NCBI RefSeq assembly: GCF_000142905.1
Contig: NW_013657665.1
Span: forward strand, 76,164-140,163
Direction of reading: 5' to 3'
DNA from: Thecamonas trahens ATCC 50062
Taxonomy: Eukaryota; Apusozoa; Apusomonadida; Apusomonadidae
Length of the DNA: 64,000 nt
The position numbers and the translations under genes were made by a program. This document shows, piece after piece, positions 48,982 through 59,416 of this stretch; position 1 is the first letter of the stretch; the number at the start of each line of letters is the position of its first letter. The notes under the pieces are model-generated. The model ran no database searches. It worked only from the letters and a program-made list of their open reading frames with translations, and was not told the origin of the DNA.

Positions 48982-49857
48982 ATGTGGGCAACACGGATGG
49001 CGGTTCGGATGCAGGTCGGCCGACAGTGGGCAAGCACGGCAGCAAGCCCGCTCCCAGAGGGCGCCGGAAAGGTCGCTCTGGTCACAGGCGCGTCGTCGGG
49101 CATTGGCCTCGGTGCCGCGGAGGCACTTGCCACCGCAGGCTACTCGGTCGGCATGATCGCACCCGAGGCTCGGGACGGAAGCCATGTGCAGGCCGTCGCT
49201 AGCGTCAAGGCTGCGGCCGAGGAGGCGGGTGCCGGCGGGAACGTGGTCTTTGTCCCGGCTTGGCTCGGCGAGTCCGAGGCTGCTGTCGAGGCTGTCGCCA
49301 CCATCACGGCCGAGTTGGGAAACGTCTCAGTCCTCGTCAACAACGCTGGCATCCAGCATGTGGCTCCAGTCCACGAGTTCTCCGATGAGATGTGGAACAA
49401 GGTGCTGGCGGTCAACCTCTCGGCTCCGTTCCACATGACCCGCGCTGTCCTGCCGGACATGATCGACGCCGAGCACGGCCGTATTATCAACGTTGCCTCG
49501 GCGCATGCCCTTGTCGCCTCGCCGTACAAGTCAGCGTATGTCGCCACCAAGCACGGCCTGCTAGGCTTTACCAAGTCGGTCGCTCTTGAGGTCGCCGACA
49601 AGGGCATCACCGTCAACGCTGTCTGCCCGGGCTACGTCCTCACCCCGCTCGTCGAGAAGCAGATCCCGGACACTGCCAAGGCCCGCGGCATCTCCGAAGA
49701 AGAAGTCGTCCGCGACGTCATCCTTGCCGCACAACCGTCCAAGAAGTTTGTCTCCATCGACGAAGTCGTCTCCATGATCATGTACCTCGCCTCCAGCGCT
49801 GCTCGCTCCGTCACCGGCACCTCGCTGACCATTGACGGCGGGTGGACCGCCCGGTAG
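48982..49857 (+). CDS. D-3-hydroxybutyrate dehydrogenase (BdhA-type SDR), probably mitochondrial
   Basis: 291 residues from the ATG giving MWATRMAVRMQVGRQWASTA, an Arg-rich, acid-free presequence that looks mitochondrial; a start 25 codons upstream is less likely. The SDR fold shows TGASSGIGLG (cofactor), NNAG, and the catalytic S173, Y186 and K190. Blocks specific to the bacterial BdhA type are NNAGIQHVAPVHEF, INVASAHALVASPYKSAYVA, CPGYVLTPLVEKQIPD and the terminal DGGWTAR. The enzyme interconverts D-3-hydroxybutyrate and acetoacetate with NAD. Similarity to bacterial BdhA, plus an added targeting leader, suggests a bacterial or endosymbiotic origin. It is convergent with the dynamin gene, 61 bp apart. 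Confidence 0.9.
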   Translation: MWATRMAVRMQVGRQWASTAASPLPEGAGKVALVTGASSGIGLGAAEALATAGYSVGMIAPEARDGSHVQAVASVKAAAEEAGAGGNVVFVPAWLGESEAAVEAVATITAELGNVSVLVNNAGIQHVAPVHEFSDEMWNKVLAVNLSAPFHMTRAVLPDMIDAEHGRIINVASAHALVASPYKSAYVATKHGLLGFTKSVALEVADKGITVNAVCPGYVLTPLVEKQIPDTAKARGISEEEVVRDVILAAQPSKKFVSIDEVVSMIMYLASSAARSVTGTSLTIDGGWTAR

Positions 49858-49918
49858 CCGATGCACCACACGCTGTAGCCACTCCTCTTGAAAAATTCGT
49901 GCGTGTTACTCTGCTTAC

Positions 49919-52108
49919 TCACACCGGCATGTTGAGCGCGGTCAGACAGTCCCGCACCCGCTCGAGCCGCTGCTCCAGCTGCCGCCGCCGCATCACCGTC
50001 GACGCTGACTCGTAGAACACCTGCTGCCACTCGGCTGCGCTAATCAGATCGGCTTCGGGCCGCTGCAGCGCCCTCGTCAGCCGCTCCAGCAGGTTTTTGA
50101 TCACGATCTTGGCCGTCGTGTCCACGATTGTCCGCGATGCAACACCCTGGTATGCGTCGAGGCCGTTGTGGATGGTGATCGCCTCGTAGTCTTCCCGCGA
50201 CAGGTCCCGCAGGTACCAGTGGTTCTGGACAAGCAACCGCAAGGCATCCTCCGCGATGACAAGGTTGCCATTTTCGTCGCAGCGGTAGTTCTCGATCGCA
50301 TTTTCAAACGGCGCCAGGCTCTTCTCCATAAACTGGTGGAGGAGCAAGTCGTTGAGCGTGTGCGGCGACCGCTCCTGAACAAAGAGCTCTTCGAGCTCGT
50401 GGACGGCCTCATCGATGTACTTGGTTACCACAGTCTCGACCACGCCCTTGACCACCCCACCAAGCGCCGGGAAGCGGTCAAATAGGATGCTGTGCTTGGC
50501 GATGGTCTGCTTGACCACCTCGCGCAACAGGTTGCGGATGCCGGCAAACACCAGCTCAGCGTGCTCGTTCACCACGCAGCGCCACGACACAAGCCGCTCC
50601 ACAAAGATCGACCGGAAGATCTCAAACGGCACGAAAAGGCCAGCAAGCGAGTCGTCGCGCGAGTAGTTGATTCGCTCCACAAGCTCCGCCCGCAACGCCG
50701 CCGCGGCCGCAGCCTCGCGTGCTGCATCTTCTTCTCCATCCTTTCCCGAGCAGAACATCAGATCGCGATCGATGCTCTTCACGCTGGCCGCCACAGCCAT
50801 TTTGGTCTTGAAAGTCGCGTTCTCGGCCTCGAGCCATGCCCGCAGTCGCCACCCAAACCGCATCTCCAGTGCGGCTAGCCTGTCATCAGCGAGATGCAAC
50901 ACGTCGGACGAGCCCGCGCCGTCATCCGTCTCGTCGGCAGCGATCTTGCCAAGGATGAGCGGCTTGACCACCCTGGCGTCGGCAAACTTGCCGCGCTGGA
51001 CCGCCTCAAAGTCGCCCGCGATGTCGTCAAAGATTTCTTGCATGCACTGCATCTGCTCCTGGACAGACTCAATTTTGGTGCCGAGAGCATCCACGGCCGC
51101 CTCCAGCTTCCTCCGCTCGGCCTCAAACGACTCACGCACGTCCGGCAACACCTTCCGGATATGCGCCTCCTGCAGGTTCGCCAGCCGCTTCTTGAGCCTT
51201 GACGTCCCAAAAGCCGACTTCATAGTGGATTGGAGTGAGGCCCATGGTTCGGTGGTCGCGAAGAACAGGCTCTCTTGGTCGAGGCTCGCGGAAAGAGTGA
51301 CGCCGCCCATGACGTCGGCTTCGGACCGGCACTTGACGAGCGTGTAGCCGCGCATGAGATTGTACTTGTCCGACTTGCCGCAGAGAATGGACCGCAGTTC
51401 GCCAGTCTCCGAAGAAGAGACCTTGTCGGCCTTGCTGATCACCCCAAGCGTCCGCGCCTGGTTTGGATCGTGCTTTTTGGCCAGCTCGAGAATAGCCCAG
51501 TTGGCCGGATCCTCCGACGCCGACGCCACAGCCAGAATGATCGTCCGGGACTGCTGCATGAATCGCTCCGACATGTTGCGAATGGCCGCCTGGTCCGCGT
51601 CGGAAATCCCGGTCGAGACCAGCCCAGGCACGTCGATCATGGTAAGCGTCACGCAGCCCGGCGAGGTCACGTGAATGTGGATCTCGACATCAGCATACAT
51701 CGTCATGCTGCGCCCGGAATAGGCTTCGGCAATCTGCTCCGTAGCTTCCGTGATGCGCTCCTTTGCCGTGTCAAGACTGGTCGTCTGCGTGCCAAACGAC
51801 TCGACAAGCTCCGCAACGTTGTCGTCAGGCGTGTCGCCGACCGCAAACAGCTTGACCGTGCAGCGCTCCTCAGGCCCTGGCCGGAGGACAACCTGCGTCA
51901 CACACCGCGTGGTCGTCGATGAGCCCGATGGGAACTCGATGGACGACAGCGCCGCAAGGACCGACGACTTACCGGCAGACTGCTGACCAAAAACGCCAAT
52001 CTGCGGCAGCTCACTGCGCATGCTCTCCGGCGCAAGATCACGGAGTTCATCCATGAGATCAGTCGCCCTCTTGGTCTTCTCCGACACGAGTCCGTTCACA
52101 GCGGCCAT
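49919..52108 (-). CDS. Dynamin-superfamily large GTPase
   Basis: 729 residues, intronless. The G domain has the dynamin-type P-loop GQQSAGKSS (41-49), a switch I region with TTTR, DVPG (159-162) and SKAD (225-228). The effector half follows with coiled stretches (SVQEQMQCMQEIFDDIAGDF, LREVVKQTIAKHSILFD) and a GED-like C-terminus (QRLERVRDCLTAL). No PH or proline-rich domain, transmembrane segment or FZO-type anchor was seen, so it resembles the Mx/DRP-like group. These proteins oligomerise on membranes to drive fission or fusion. The exact subfamily cannot be named by eye. Start chosen at the only ATG near the conserved N-terminal helix. Confidence 0.88.
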   Translation of the reverse strand: MAAVNGLVSEKTKRATDLMDELRDLAPESMRSELPQIGVFGQQSAGKSSVLAALSSIEFPSGSSTTTRCVTQVVLRPGPEERCTVKLFAVGDTPDDNVAELVESFGTQTTSLDTAKERITEATEQIAEAYSGRSMTMYADVEIHIHVTSPGCVTLTMIDVPGLVSTGISDADQAAIRNMSERFMQQSRTIILAVASASEDPANWAILELAKKHDPNQARTLGVISKADKVSSSETGELRSILCGKSDKYNLMRGYTLVKCRSEADVMGGVTLSASLDQESLFFATTEPWASLQSTMKSAFGTSRLKKRLANLQEAHIRKVLPDVRESFEAERRKLEAAVDALGTKIESVQEQMQCMQEIFDDIAGDFEAVQRGKFADARVVKPLILGKIAADETDDGAGSSDVLHLADDRLAALEMRFGWRLRAWLEAENATFKTKMAVAASVKSIDRDLMFCSGKDGEEDAAREAAAAAALRAELVERINYSRDDSLAGLFVPFEIFRSIFVERLVSWRCVVNEHAELVFAGIRNLLREVVKQTIAKHSILFDRFPALGGVVKGVVETVVTKYIDEAVHELEELFVQERSPHTLNDLLLHQFMEKSLAPFENAIENYRCDENGNLVIAEDALRLLVQNHWYLRDLSREDYEAITIHNGLDAYQGVASRTIVDTTAKIVIKNLLERLTRALQRPEADLISAAEWQQVFYESASTVMRRRQLEQRLERVRDCLTALNMPV

Positions 52109-52232
52109 TTTGCACGGTGCAGGTTAGTCTGTTTCTACTCCCGCCACCCGCCGGAGTCAAGGCCTTACTGCCCTCACCTTTTGTGGCCGCCAGCTCGCAG
52201 TATCTGCCCTCGGTTGCCGCTCACTTTTGCCC

Positions 52233-53362
52233 TCAGTTTCGGCTGCCAGACGCCGGGAACGCCGGCAATTTGGCCTGCAGCTCAACAAGGGCGTCAACAA
52301 CATCGTGGACGCGGTCTTTCTGGATGTTGTGTCCACCCGAGTCCAGCTCGCGGACAACCTCGGGCTCGAGATTGGCGACAATGTCATGGAAGATCTCCGG
52401 CTCAATGAGCTTGTCGTCGGTGGCGTAGCAGACTGCGAGCGGACAGGGAACAGCCGCGCCGAGGGCCTTGTGGCGGTCAAAGTCGAGGTGCGCCACGTAC
52501 TTCATGGCCGTCACACACTCGTACGCCGTCGTCCGGTGGAAGCCAAAGGCTTTGAACCCCTTCCAGATCTGGTCCCGGAACGGCCAGTAGTCGAGCACAA
52601 ACGGCAGGTGGCGGCCGAGCCAAAACACAGCCTCGGGTGACGCCCGCAGGCCGCGGTGCTTGCGGTAGCCAACTGGCGCAAGAAGGACGCCGCCCACACG
52701 CAGGCCGGCAGGCGGCGTGACGAGATTGAGCGCAGCCGTCGCAAGGACAGAGCCGAACGAGTGTCCCACCAGCATGAGAGGCACGTCGTGACTCGCCATC
52801 TCGTCCAGCAGCCGTGCACCCTGCGGCGAGGCGCTGCCGAGCGATGATGCCGGGAGGCCGGCGACGTTGTCGAGCAGCCGCTGCGCCACAACGTCGTTGA
52901 TGTTGAGGCCCGACGATGCCGGCGGCGGCGAGAGGCGCGGCGTCCCGTTGAAGCCCGGCACAATGAGCCGGATCATGGCCATATTCTTCTCCGTCAACAG
53001 CGGACCCATGTACCGATAGTCCTGGCTATTGCCCGGAAAGCCGTGAATGGCCACAACCACGCCGTCGAGTTCGGCCACGGTCTCCACCCCTCGGGCATCT
53101 CCACAGTCAACCGGGCGTCCGGGATCGCCAACCCCAGCACAGCACCATCAACCTCAGGCGGATCGCTCTTGGACAACAACACTTCCTCTCCCCCCTTTCC
53201 GCCTCCGCTCGACGCCGTACCACGCGCTCCTGCAGCTCCGTCAATCGACCTGCTCGACACAGACCGCAACCAGCGCGTCATGCCCGCCCACCCCGCCGCA
53301 CCGCCCACAGTCGCCGACATACCGCTGCTGACAGACATCACCATCCGCGTAAACCGGAACAT
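52233..53362 (-). CDS. Alpha/beta hydrolase (one frame break)
   Basis: Two frames joined by one added base at a C4 run (53087-53090) give 376 residues with length a multiple of three. The catalytic set is present: oxyanion motif HGFPGNSQDY, nucleophile elbow GHSFGS, acid in YATDDKLIEPE and His in DSGGHNIQKDR. The 5' frame supplies an N-terminus with Arg/Met-rich start (MFRFTRMVMSVSSG), possibly a targeting sequence, and a strand leading into the oxyanion turn. Substrate is unknown; the family includes lipases, esterases and epoxide hydrolases. The second frame lacks an ATG at its start (its first candidate is GTG), supporting one broken gene rather than two. Confidence 0.78.
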
Positions 53363-55037
53363 GACGAGACCGTTGTCTGAATATCCTCTGTCACCGCCTC
53401 TCTCTCTCTCTCTGTCTGTCTGTCTGTCTTTCTATCTGCTGGTCTGCAGAAGAGTGTGCCGCTCTCACTCCAGCTCTCTCTGCCAGTCCCAGGAGACCGC
53501 CACTACCGTGGTACCCCCAGTTTGCCATCAGAAGCCTTTGTGGAGTGAAGCAGAGTACTTCGCTTCCGGGCAGAGACGGAAGCGATAGCAGGTCACGCAC
53601 GGATGCGATGAATCTATGTGTGTAATGGAAGATGGTGACGATGCGTGTGCATATCATAGACTTTGAGTGTCCACGGACCGGCCAAATCGTATGGGCTTCC
53701 TTCAGGTCGGGAACCCTTCCGGCCGCACGCATGATGCGCTTGGACTTGGGGCCTGACCTTGGGTAAAAGTCAGGACACGGATCGGGCCGGCGTGAGCGCG
53801 AGCCAGGCCGAGTAGGGGTCATCCGCCACCCTGCAGGGGTGCAGGGGCTAGTTATCCAGCACGGGAGAGCGTCTCCCTCCTGCCTTGGGACAGTTGGGTC
53901 GGATCGCGTGGGGAGGGGTCGCGGGGGGAGGGGGGGGGAGAGTTGGGCGTTGCGGTATGGCATTGACAATATGGACGAGACACAGCAGAGCCGTTGCGAG
54001 CTCCTGTGTTCCAGATCACGTGCTGGAGTTTTGTTGCAGGGAGTATAGCAGAAAGGCACCATACAGGTGACTGCAGGGAGCCATATGATATTGCGCGCCG
54101 GTCCCAAGCAGTGCGAAAACCACTGATCTCACAGCAGCGAGAAGACAACCGCCTCAGAACACATCCGCAAGTGATACAACCGTACAACTTGTTGGGTGTT
54201 CAACATCGACTGCAGCATACTCTGGTCACTTGGAATCCATCACTGAGGCGTCGACGACCGACACTCCGTCTCATCGCACCCTCCAAGAGGCCATCCTCTG
54301 TCCTGGTTGCAGCTCAGGACCACCGAGCATCCCGCGGCCCACCAGGGAGAGACTGGCAATGTGGATGATAATGCCGACAACATGTGACGACACTGGTTGC
54401 CGTCGGCGGACCGACGGCAGGATGGACACACATCCCATGAAGGGTTAGGAGGATCGGCGTGAGCAGGGCGCATGCGCCCTCGCCCCACTAGTCCGTCCAC
54501 ACCTCGCAGCATCGTTTAGGCACAGACCCCTGACCGCAACCATCAGGCGCGCAACAAACGGTAGGTGCACCTCGCGTCGGCTGGACGAGCCGCAGCCTCG
54601 TTGATGCTGTTTCAGTCTGTTTGGACCATTGCAGGCGGGTGTAGGTGTGTCGATCACATATGTAGCTGTTTGGTCGTATCAGGGCATGTACGTCTAGTTT
54701 GGATGTCACAATCGCTGAAGAGACCGATTGCGACAACGGCATCCAGCCCGTGCGAAACGAGTTGGACCCGTGATGATCATGTGCCAAGACTACGCCGAGG
54801 CTCCCTGAAGCAGTCTCGATGACCAGTTCCCCATTGACCTCTTCTGCTCCGCTTCTGCCTGTCACTTTCGTCACCACGCCATCCATACCACGATCCAATC
54901 CGATCTCACCTCCAAGTCTCTCCGTCGAGTTGCGGCACGAGTCAGGCGCCGCCGTTTGCCAAAACGTCAGCGCCTGGACACGGACCACGCGCACATCGCC
55001 CACACTTGCCACACGTCACCTGCCAGAACGAGACGAC
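53363..55037. other. 1.7-kb region without a recognisable gene
   Basis: Between the divergent hydrolase (-) and SARDH-like (+) genes. It begins with CT and CTGT simple sequence (53400-53440). The rest has lower GC and uneven composition unlike coding sequence here, apart from a G-rich tract at 53923-53938. Frames of up to 238 codons on the minus strand are low-complexity or irregular and were not accepted. No tRNA boxes or mobile-element ends were recognised. Confidence 0.5.
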
Positions 55038-57632
55038 ATGCTGCGGGCAGGACGGATGGCGCAGAAACTGAGGTGGCGACATGGGCGAGGGTTGTTGGAC
55101 AGAGCTTGTCACAGGGCTACCATGGCGGCGGTGGCGGCAAGTGGTGGTCTCGCGGGAGGCGTGCCGAGTCAGGCCGAGGTGGTGGTGGTGGGTGGCGGGG
55201 TGATTGGGACCTCGATCACGTACCATCTGGCCAAGCGCGGTGTTGATGTAGTGCTTCTGGAGCAAGGCTCGCTGACGGCAGGGACGACGTGGCATGCTGC
55301 GGGGCTGATGGCTACCTTTGGCTCGCTCTCGGAGACCTCCACCGAGCTCCGCAAGTACTCGAAGCACCTGTACGCCGACGTGCTCGAGGCTGAGACAGGC
55401 CTGGCCACCGGCTTTGATCCGGTCGGCTTTGTCGAGCTTGCTACTGCGCCCGATCGCGTCGAAGAGTACCGCCGCGTGGCGGCCTTCAACCGCAAGTGCG
55501 GCATCGACGTCCAGGAGATCTCGGCCGCAGACGTCGCCGAGCTCTTTCCTCTCTGTGCTGTCGACGACGTCTACGCCGGCTTCTACGTTCCCACCGACGG
55601 GCGAGTCAATCCGACCGACGTGACCATGGCGCTGGCCAAGGGCGCCCGGCTGGCCGGGGCGACCATCCACGAGGGTGTGGCCGTCGACCACGTTGCTGTC
55701 GTCGGCCGCCGCGTGACCGGCGTCGTCACCGCCGATGGCTCCCACATCGCATGCGACAAGGTGGTCAATGCCACAGGTATGTGGGCCCGCCAGTTTGGCG
55801 CAGCCGCTGGTGTCAACATTCCCAACCAGGCCGCCGAGCACTATTACCTCATCACCGACGACCTGCCGGAGCTCGACCGCAAGTGTCCGGTCATCGAGGA
55901 CCCGGAGAACTACTGCTACATTCGACCCGAGGGCGAGGGCCTCATGATTGGCCTGTTTGAGGGTGAGGCTGCCGCGTGGGCAGTCGACGGCATTCCGCGC
56001 GACTTTACCTTTGGCGAGATCGAGCCCGACTGGGAGCGGATGACACCGTACTTGGAAAGGGCGATGGCGAGGGTCCCGGCCTCACTCAACGTTGGCGTCA
56101 AGAAGTTTTTCTGCGGGCCCGAGTCCTTTACGCCCGACCTTGCGCCGCTTGTCGGCCCCGCGCCCGAGCTTGATGGCTACTGGGTCGCGGCCGGCCTTAA
56201 CTCGATCGGCATCATCACCGGTGGCGGACTTGGTCATCTTGTCGCCGAGTGGATGACAGAGGGCTACTCTTCATACGACGTGACTGGCATCAACGTTGAT
56301 CGGCTGCACCCGTACCAGGCCACACCGGCGTATCGCGCCGCACGCGTCGTCGAGTCGCTCGGTCTGGTTTACAAGACGCACTACCCGACTCGGCCGTCGT
56401 CATCCGCGCGTGGTGTCAAGCGTTCGCCGCTTCATGCCGCGCTTGCGGATCGCGGCGCATGCTTCCGCGACGTGTCCGGCTGGGAGGGTGCTGACTGGTA
56501 TGCGCCGCAGGACGGGTCCAAGTGGACTGGCGAGCTGAGCCCCGAGCCGCTCACTTGGGGCCGGCATCACTGGTTCGCCAACTGGGCTGCCGAACACCAC
56601 GCCTGCCGCAACGGCGTCGTTGCCATGGACATGTCGTTCATGTCCAAGTTCCGAGTCCAAGGCCGCGATGCTGGCGCCCAGCTCAACAGGCTCTCCACCG
56701 CCAACGTCGACGGCGCGCCTGGCGAGATCACCTATACCCAGTGGCTCAACGACCGCGGCAAGCTCGAAGCCGATCTTACTGTGACCAAGGTAACCGACGA
56801 CGATTTCATGGTTGTGGCTACCGACACGATGCACCGCCACGTGCTGGGTTGGATGCACAAGATGTTCGAGCCCGAGGCGCATGCCATTGTCACCGATGTC
56901 ACCGGTGGCCTGGCGCAGATCAATGTGCAGGGCCCTGACTCGCGCGCGCTCATGACCGACCTTACCGGCTGCGACTTTTCCAACGTTGCTTTTCCGTTCC
57001 GCGCCGTCCGCGAGATGCCGATCGGCTTTGCACTAGCGACCGTGGCGCGGATCACGTACCTCGGCGAACTCGGCTACGAGCTGTATGTCCCTGCTGAGCA
57101 CGCCATGCATGTCTACGAACAGCTGGTTGAGGTCGGCGCCCGCCACGGACTCGTACACGCCGGCCTCAAGGCGCTCTCGTCGCTGCGGATGGAAAAGGGC
57201 TACCGCGACTACGGGCACGACATGGACAACACCGACTCGCTGCTCGAGGTGGGCCTCGGCTTTACCGCCGACCTCAACAAGTCGGATGGGTTTATCGGTC
57301 GCGACGAGCTCCTCGCTCAGAAGGCCATCAAGGGCATGCCGCCGCGAAGGCTGCTCCAGATCCTCGTCGACGATCCAGAGCCGATGATGTACCACGGCGA
57401 GGTTGTCTACCGCAACGGCAAAGTCGTGGGTGACATCCGCGCTGCTTCGTACGGACACACGCTCGGCGGCGCAGTTGGCCTCTCCATGATCGAGGCCGAC
57501 GAGCCCATTAATCTCCGCTACATCAACGACGCTGAGTGGGAAGTCGACATTGCCGGAATCCGCTATCCAGCGCAGGCCTCGTCGCGTCCGCTCTACGACC
57601 CGAAGAACGAGCGGATCAAGGCTGAAGACTAG
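55038..57632 (+). CDS. Sarcosine/dimethylglycine dehydrogenase-type flavoprotein (FAD + GcvT)
   Basis: 864 residues from the ATG giving MLRAGRMAQKLRWRHGRGLL, an Arg-rich presequence suggesting mitochondria. The FAD fold has VVVVGGGVIGTSITYHLAKR, and GTTWHAAGL carries H86, the His that in SARDH and DMGDH binds FAD covalently. VNATGMWA and FCGPESFTPD follow. The C-terminal half is the GcvT/aminomethyltransferase-like, folate-binding domain (DMSFMSKFRVQGRDA, INVQGPDSRALM, YLGELGYELYVPAEHAM, LRMEKGYRDYGHDMDN). Length is near human SARDH (918). The family oxidatively demethylates sarcosine or dimethylglycine, passing electrons to ETF and one-carbon units to folate. SARDH versus DMGDH versus PDPR cannot be settled by eye. 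Confidence 0.9.
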   Translation: MLRAGRMAQKLRWRHGRGLLDRACHRATMAAVAASGGLAGGVPSQAEVVVVGGGVIGTSITYHLAKRGVDVVLLEQGSLTAGTTWHAAGLMATFGSLSETSTELRKYSKHLYADVLEAETGLATGFDPVGFVELATAPDRVEEYRRVAAFNRKCGIDVQEISAADVAELFPLCAVDDVYAGFYVPTDGRVNPTDVTMALAKGARLAGATIHEGVAVDHVAVVGRRVTGVVTADGSHIACDKVVNATGMWARQFGAAAGVNIPNQAAEHYYLITDDLPELDRKCPVIEDPENYCYIRPEGEGLMIGLFEGEAAAWAVDGIPRDFTFGEIEPDWERMTPYLERAMARVPASLNVGVKKFFCGPESFTPDLAPLVGPAPELDGYWVAAGLNSIGIITGGGLGHLVAEWMTEGYSSYDVTGINVDRLHPYQATPAYRAARVVESLGLVYKTHYPTRPSSSARGVKRSPLHAALADRGACFRDVSGWEGADWYAPQDGSKWTGELSPEPLTWGRHHWFANWAAEHHACRNGVVAMDMSFMSKFRVQGRDAGAQLNRLSTANVDGAPGEITYTQWLNDRGKLEADLTVTKVTDDDFMVVATDTMHRHVLGWMHKMFEPEAHAIVTDVTGGLAQINVQGPDSRALMTDLTGCDFSNVAFPFRAVREMPIGFALATVARITYLGELGYELYVPAEHAMHVYEQLVEVGARHGLVHAGLKALSSLRMEKGYRDYGHDMDNTDSLLEVGLGFTADLNKSDGFIGRDELLAQKAIKGMPPRRLLQILVDDPEPMMYHGEVVYRNGKVVGDIRAASYGHTLGGAVGLSMIEADEPINLRYINDAEWEVDIAGIRYPAQASSRPLYDPKNERIKAED

Positions 57633-57971
57633 CTCGAACCCCTTGCTGCCTGGCATGAGCCTGCTGCCCCGATCGACGCCCCAGTTATCTCCCCCGAACA
57701 CACTTGATCTTTGGTTTGGATGATGATAGTCTTGGAGTCGTGGTTCTTTTGCGGCGAATCGATGATGACGTTGCAGCGGCAAGAGCCACTGCTCGTTTTG
57801 GGCCCAGGACGACCGAGTAGGCCAGGAGCAGTGTACAAGGACGAGGGGTTAGACACTCGACTGAAGGCCCTTCTACTCAGTGTTGCAAACCCATACCAAA
57901 CCAAGTTCCTACCTACCCCCCCTACCTACCCCCCGTGCCGTTCTCTTCTTTGGAGAAGGAGTAGGAGTAGC

Positions 57972-58003
<32 letters not shown>
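57633..58003. other. Intergenic region ending in a (CAG)10 tract
   Basis: 371 bp with no gene. A (CAG)10 repeat at 57973-58002 lies one base before the ATG of the next gene, presumably in its 5' untranslated region. Confidence 0.6.
57973..58002. repeat. (CAG)10 trinucleotide repeat
   Basis: Ten uninterrupted CAG units immediately upstream of the DGK1-like start codon. Confidence 0.95.
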
Positions 58004-58004
<1 letters not shown>

Positions 58005-59150
58005 TGGGTATGAGCGGGGCGAGTCAAGGCGGAGTCATGGCAGAGGCTGTGGTTGAAGCCACAGGAGTAGCAGGAGCAGCAGGAGTAGCAGCGGTGCAAG
58101 AGATTGCTATTGTGGTCCATGACTCGCAGTCTGTCATCATGGCTGCTGTTGTCATGGTCGCCATCTTTGCTGCTATCGGCTACATGGGCGCTGTCAAGAA
58201 GAAGGCCCTGGTCGACACGCTCAAGGCCATCGGCATCACCAAGGAGCGCGCAAAGGTACGCTCTCTCTCTCTCTCTCTTTCTCTCTCATCCACACACTAG
58301 TTGTTCCCATCGCCACCCACTGCGTGGTTCTTGCATCTAGCTGTGATCTCTACATCCCCACCCGCTTCACCCTCTACCCCCCCCACTCACTCCCGATCAC
58401 CCTCCCCCCCCGCCCCTCCCGACACAGCGCGTGTTTAAGGAGCTGCTTCGCAAGGTCTTCCACTTTTCAGGTGCTGTCATGCCAACGGTTTACTACGTCG
58501 GACTCCGCAACTCGCTGATGGACAAGCCGCTCGGATGCTGCATCATGGTCACGGTGACCTCGCTGTACCTCATCGGCGACGTGCTGCGGCTCTCGTGGCC
58601 AGCGTTTAACCACTACATGCTTGTCGACCTTGGATGGAACAAGATCATGCGAAAGGAAGAGTACCATAACTTTACCGGCATCGGGTGGTACTTTGCCGGC
58701 AACACCCTCGCCACTCTGTTCTTCAAGCCGACGGTGGCCATGATCGCCATGTGCGGTCTGGTCCTGGGCGACTTTTTTGCCGCACTCGTCGGCAAGGCCG
58801 TCGGAAGGACCAAGCTCCTTGGCTCCAAGTCGCTCGAGGGCTCAACCGGCTGCTTTGCCGTCTGCTTCGCCTGCTCCATCGCCCTGCTCGTCTCCATGCT
58901 CCCGGCGCTGACGTTCGGGCAGGCTGCGCTGCTGGCGTTTGCAGGTGCACTGGCCGCTACCCTCGCCGAGCTCTTCTCCATCAACGTCAATGACAACATC
59001 ACGCTCCCGCTTGCCTCGGGCGTCGCCATCTCGCTCACCGCCCTCTGGCTCGGCTGGTACCCGCTCCTCACTTCGGACTACGAGGGCAAGCCCGCGGTAA
59101 CCTGGGCCCTCCTCGGCCTCGATCCGCCGGCCATCGCCTCCTTCCGTTAA
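58004..59150 (+). CDS. DGK1-type CTP-dependent diacylglycerol kinase
   Basis: Exons 58004-58255 and 58428-59150 join in phase 0 to 324 residues. The first exon has one hydrophobic segment (SVIMAAVVMVAIFAAIGYMG). The second has the family core: LLRKVFHFSGAVMP, GDVLRLSWPAFNHYM, IMRKEEYHNFTGIGWYFAGN, GDFFAALVGKAVGRTKLLGS, KSLEGSTGCFAVCF and ELFSINVNDNITLPLASG. This order matches yeast Dgk1, an ER/nuclear membrane enzyme that uses CTP to turn diacylglycerol into phosphatidate. The same fold occurs in dolichol and phytol kinases, but RLSWPxFN and the RKEExHNFTGxxWY block favour Dgk1. Confidence 0.86.
58256..58427 (+). other. Intron of the DGK1-like gene
   Basis: 172 bp. Donor GTACGC at 58256, CT-rich microsatellite (58260-58290), C-rich tract, acceptor CCCGACACAG ending at 58427. 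Phase 0. Confidence 0.88.
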
Positions 59151-59416
59151 TCCCCAGTCTACATCACAGACGGCCCTCCCTCTCTCGCCCAAGCTCCCTC
59201 CCTGCCTCGTCCAATGGCAGCAATGGTCCATCGGCTAGCTAGCTCCCTTCTGTCAGCCCCCCCCCCCCGTTCCCACGTGATTTTTGGCCGTTGGTGACGT
59301 AGAACAAAACCCTTCATCCCGGGCTTTATTCCGCTGCTTCATGAATAGCGGTCCAAGGGGGATCGTAGAGCGGTTGGAGAGACAGACTGCACTCTCCAAC
59401 GAATCATAGTGTGAAG

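Noticed and set aside
53391..54107. 238-codon minus-strand frame in the gene-poor region
   Set aside because: Composition is irregular, it runs into a CTGT microsatellite, and no domain or codon bias matches neighbouring genes.
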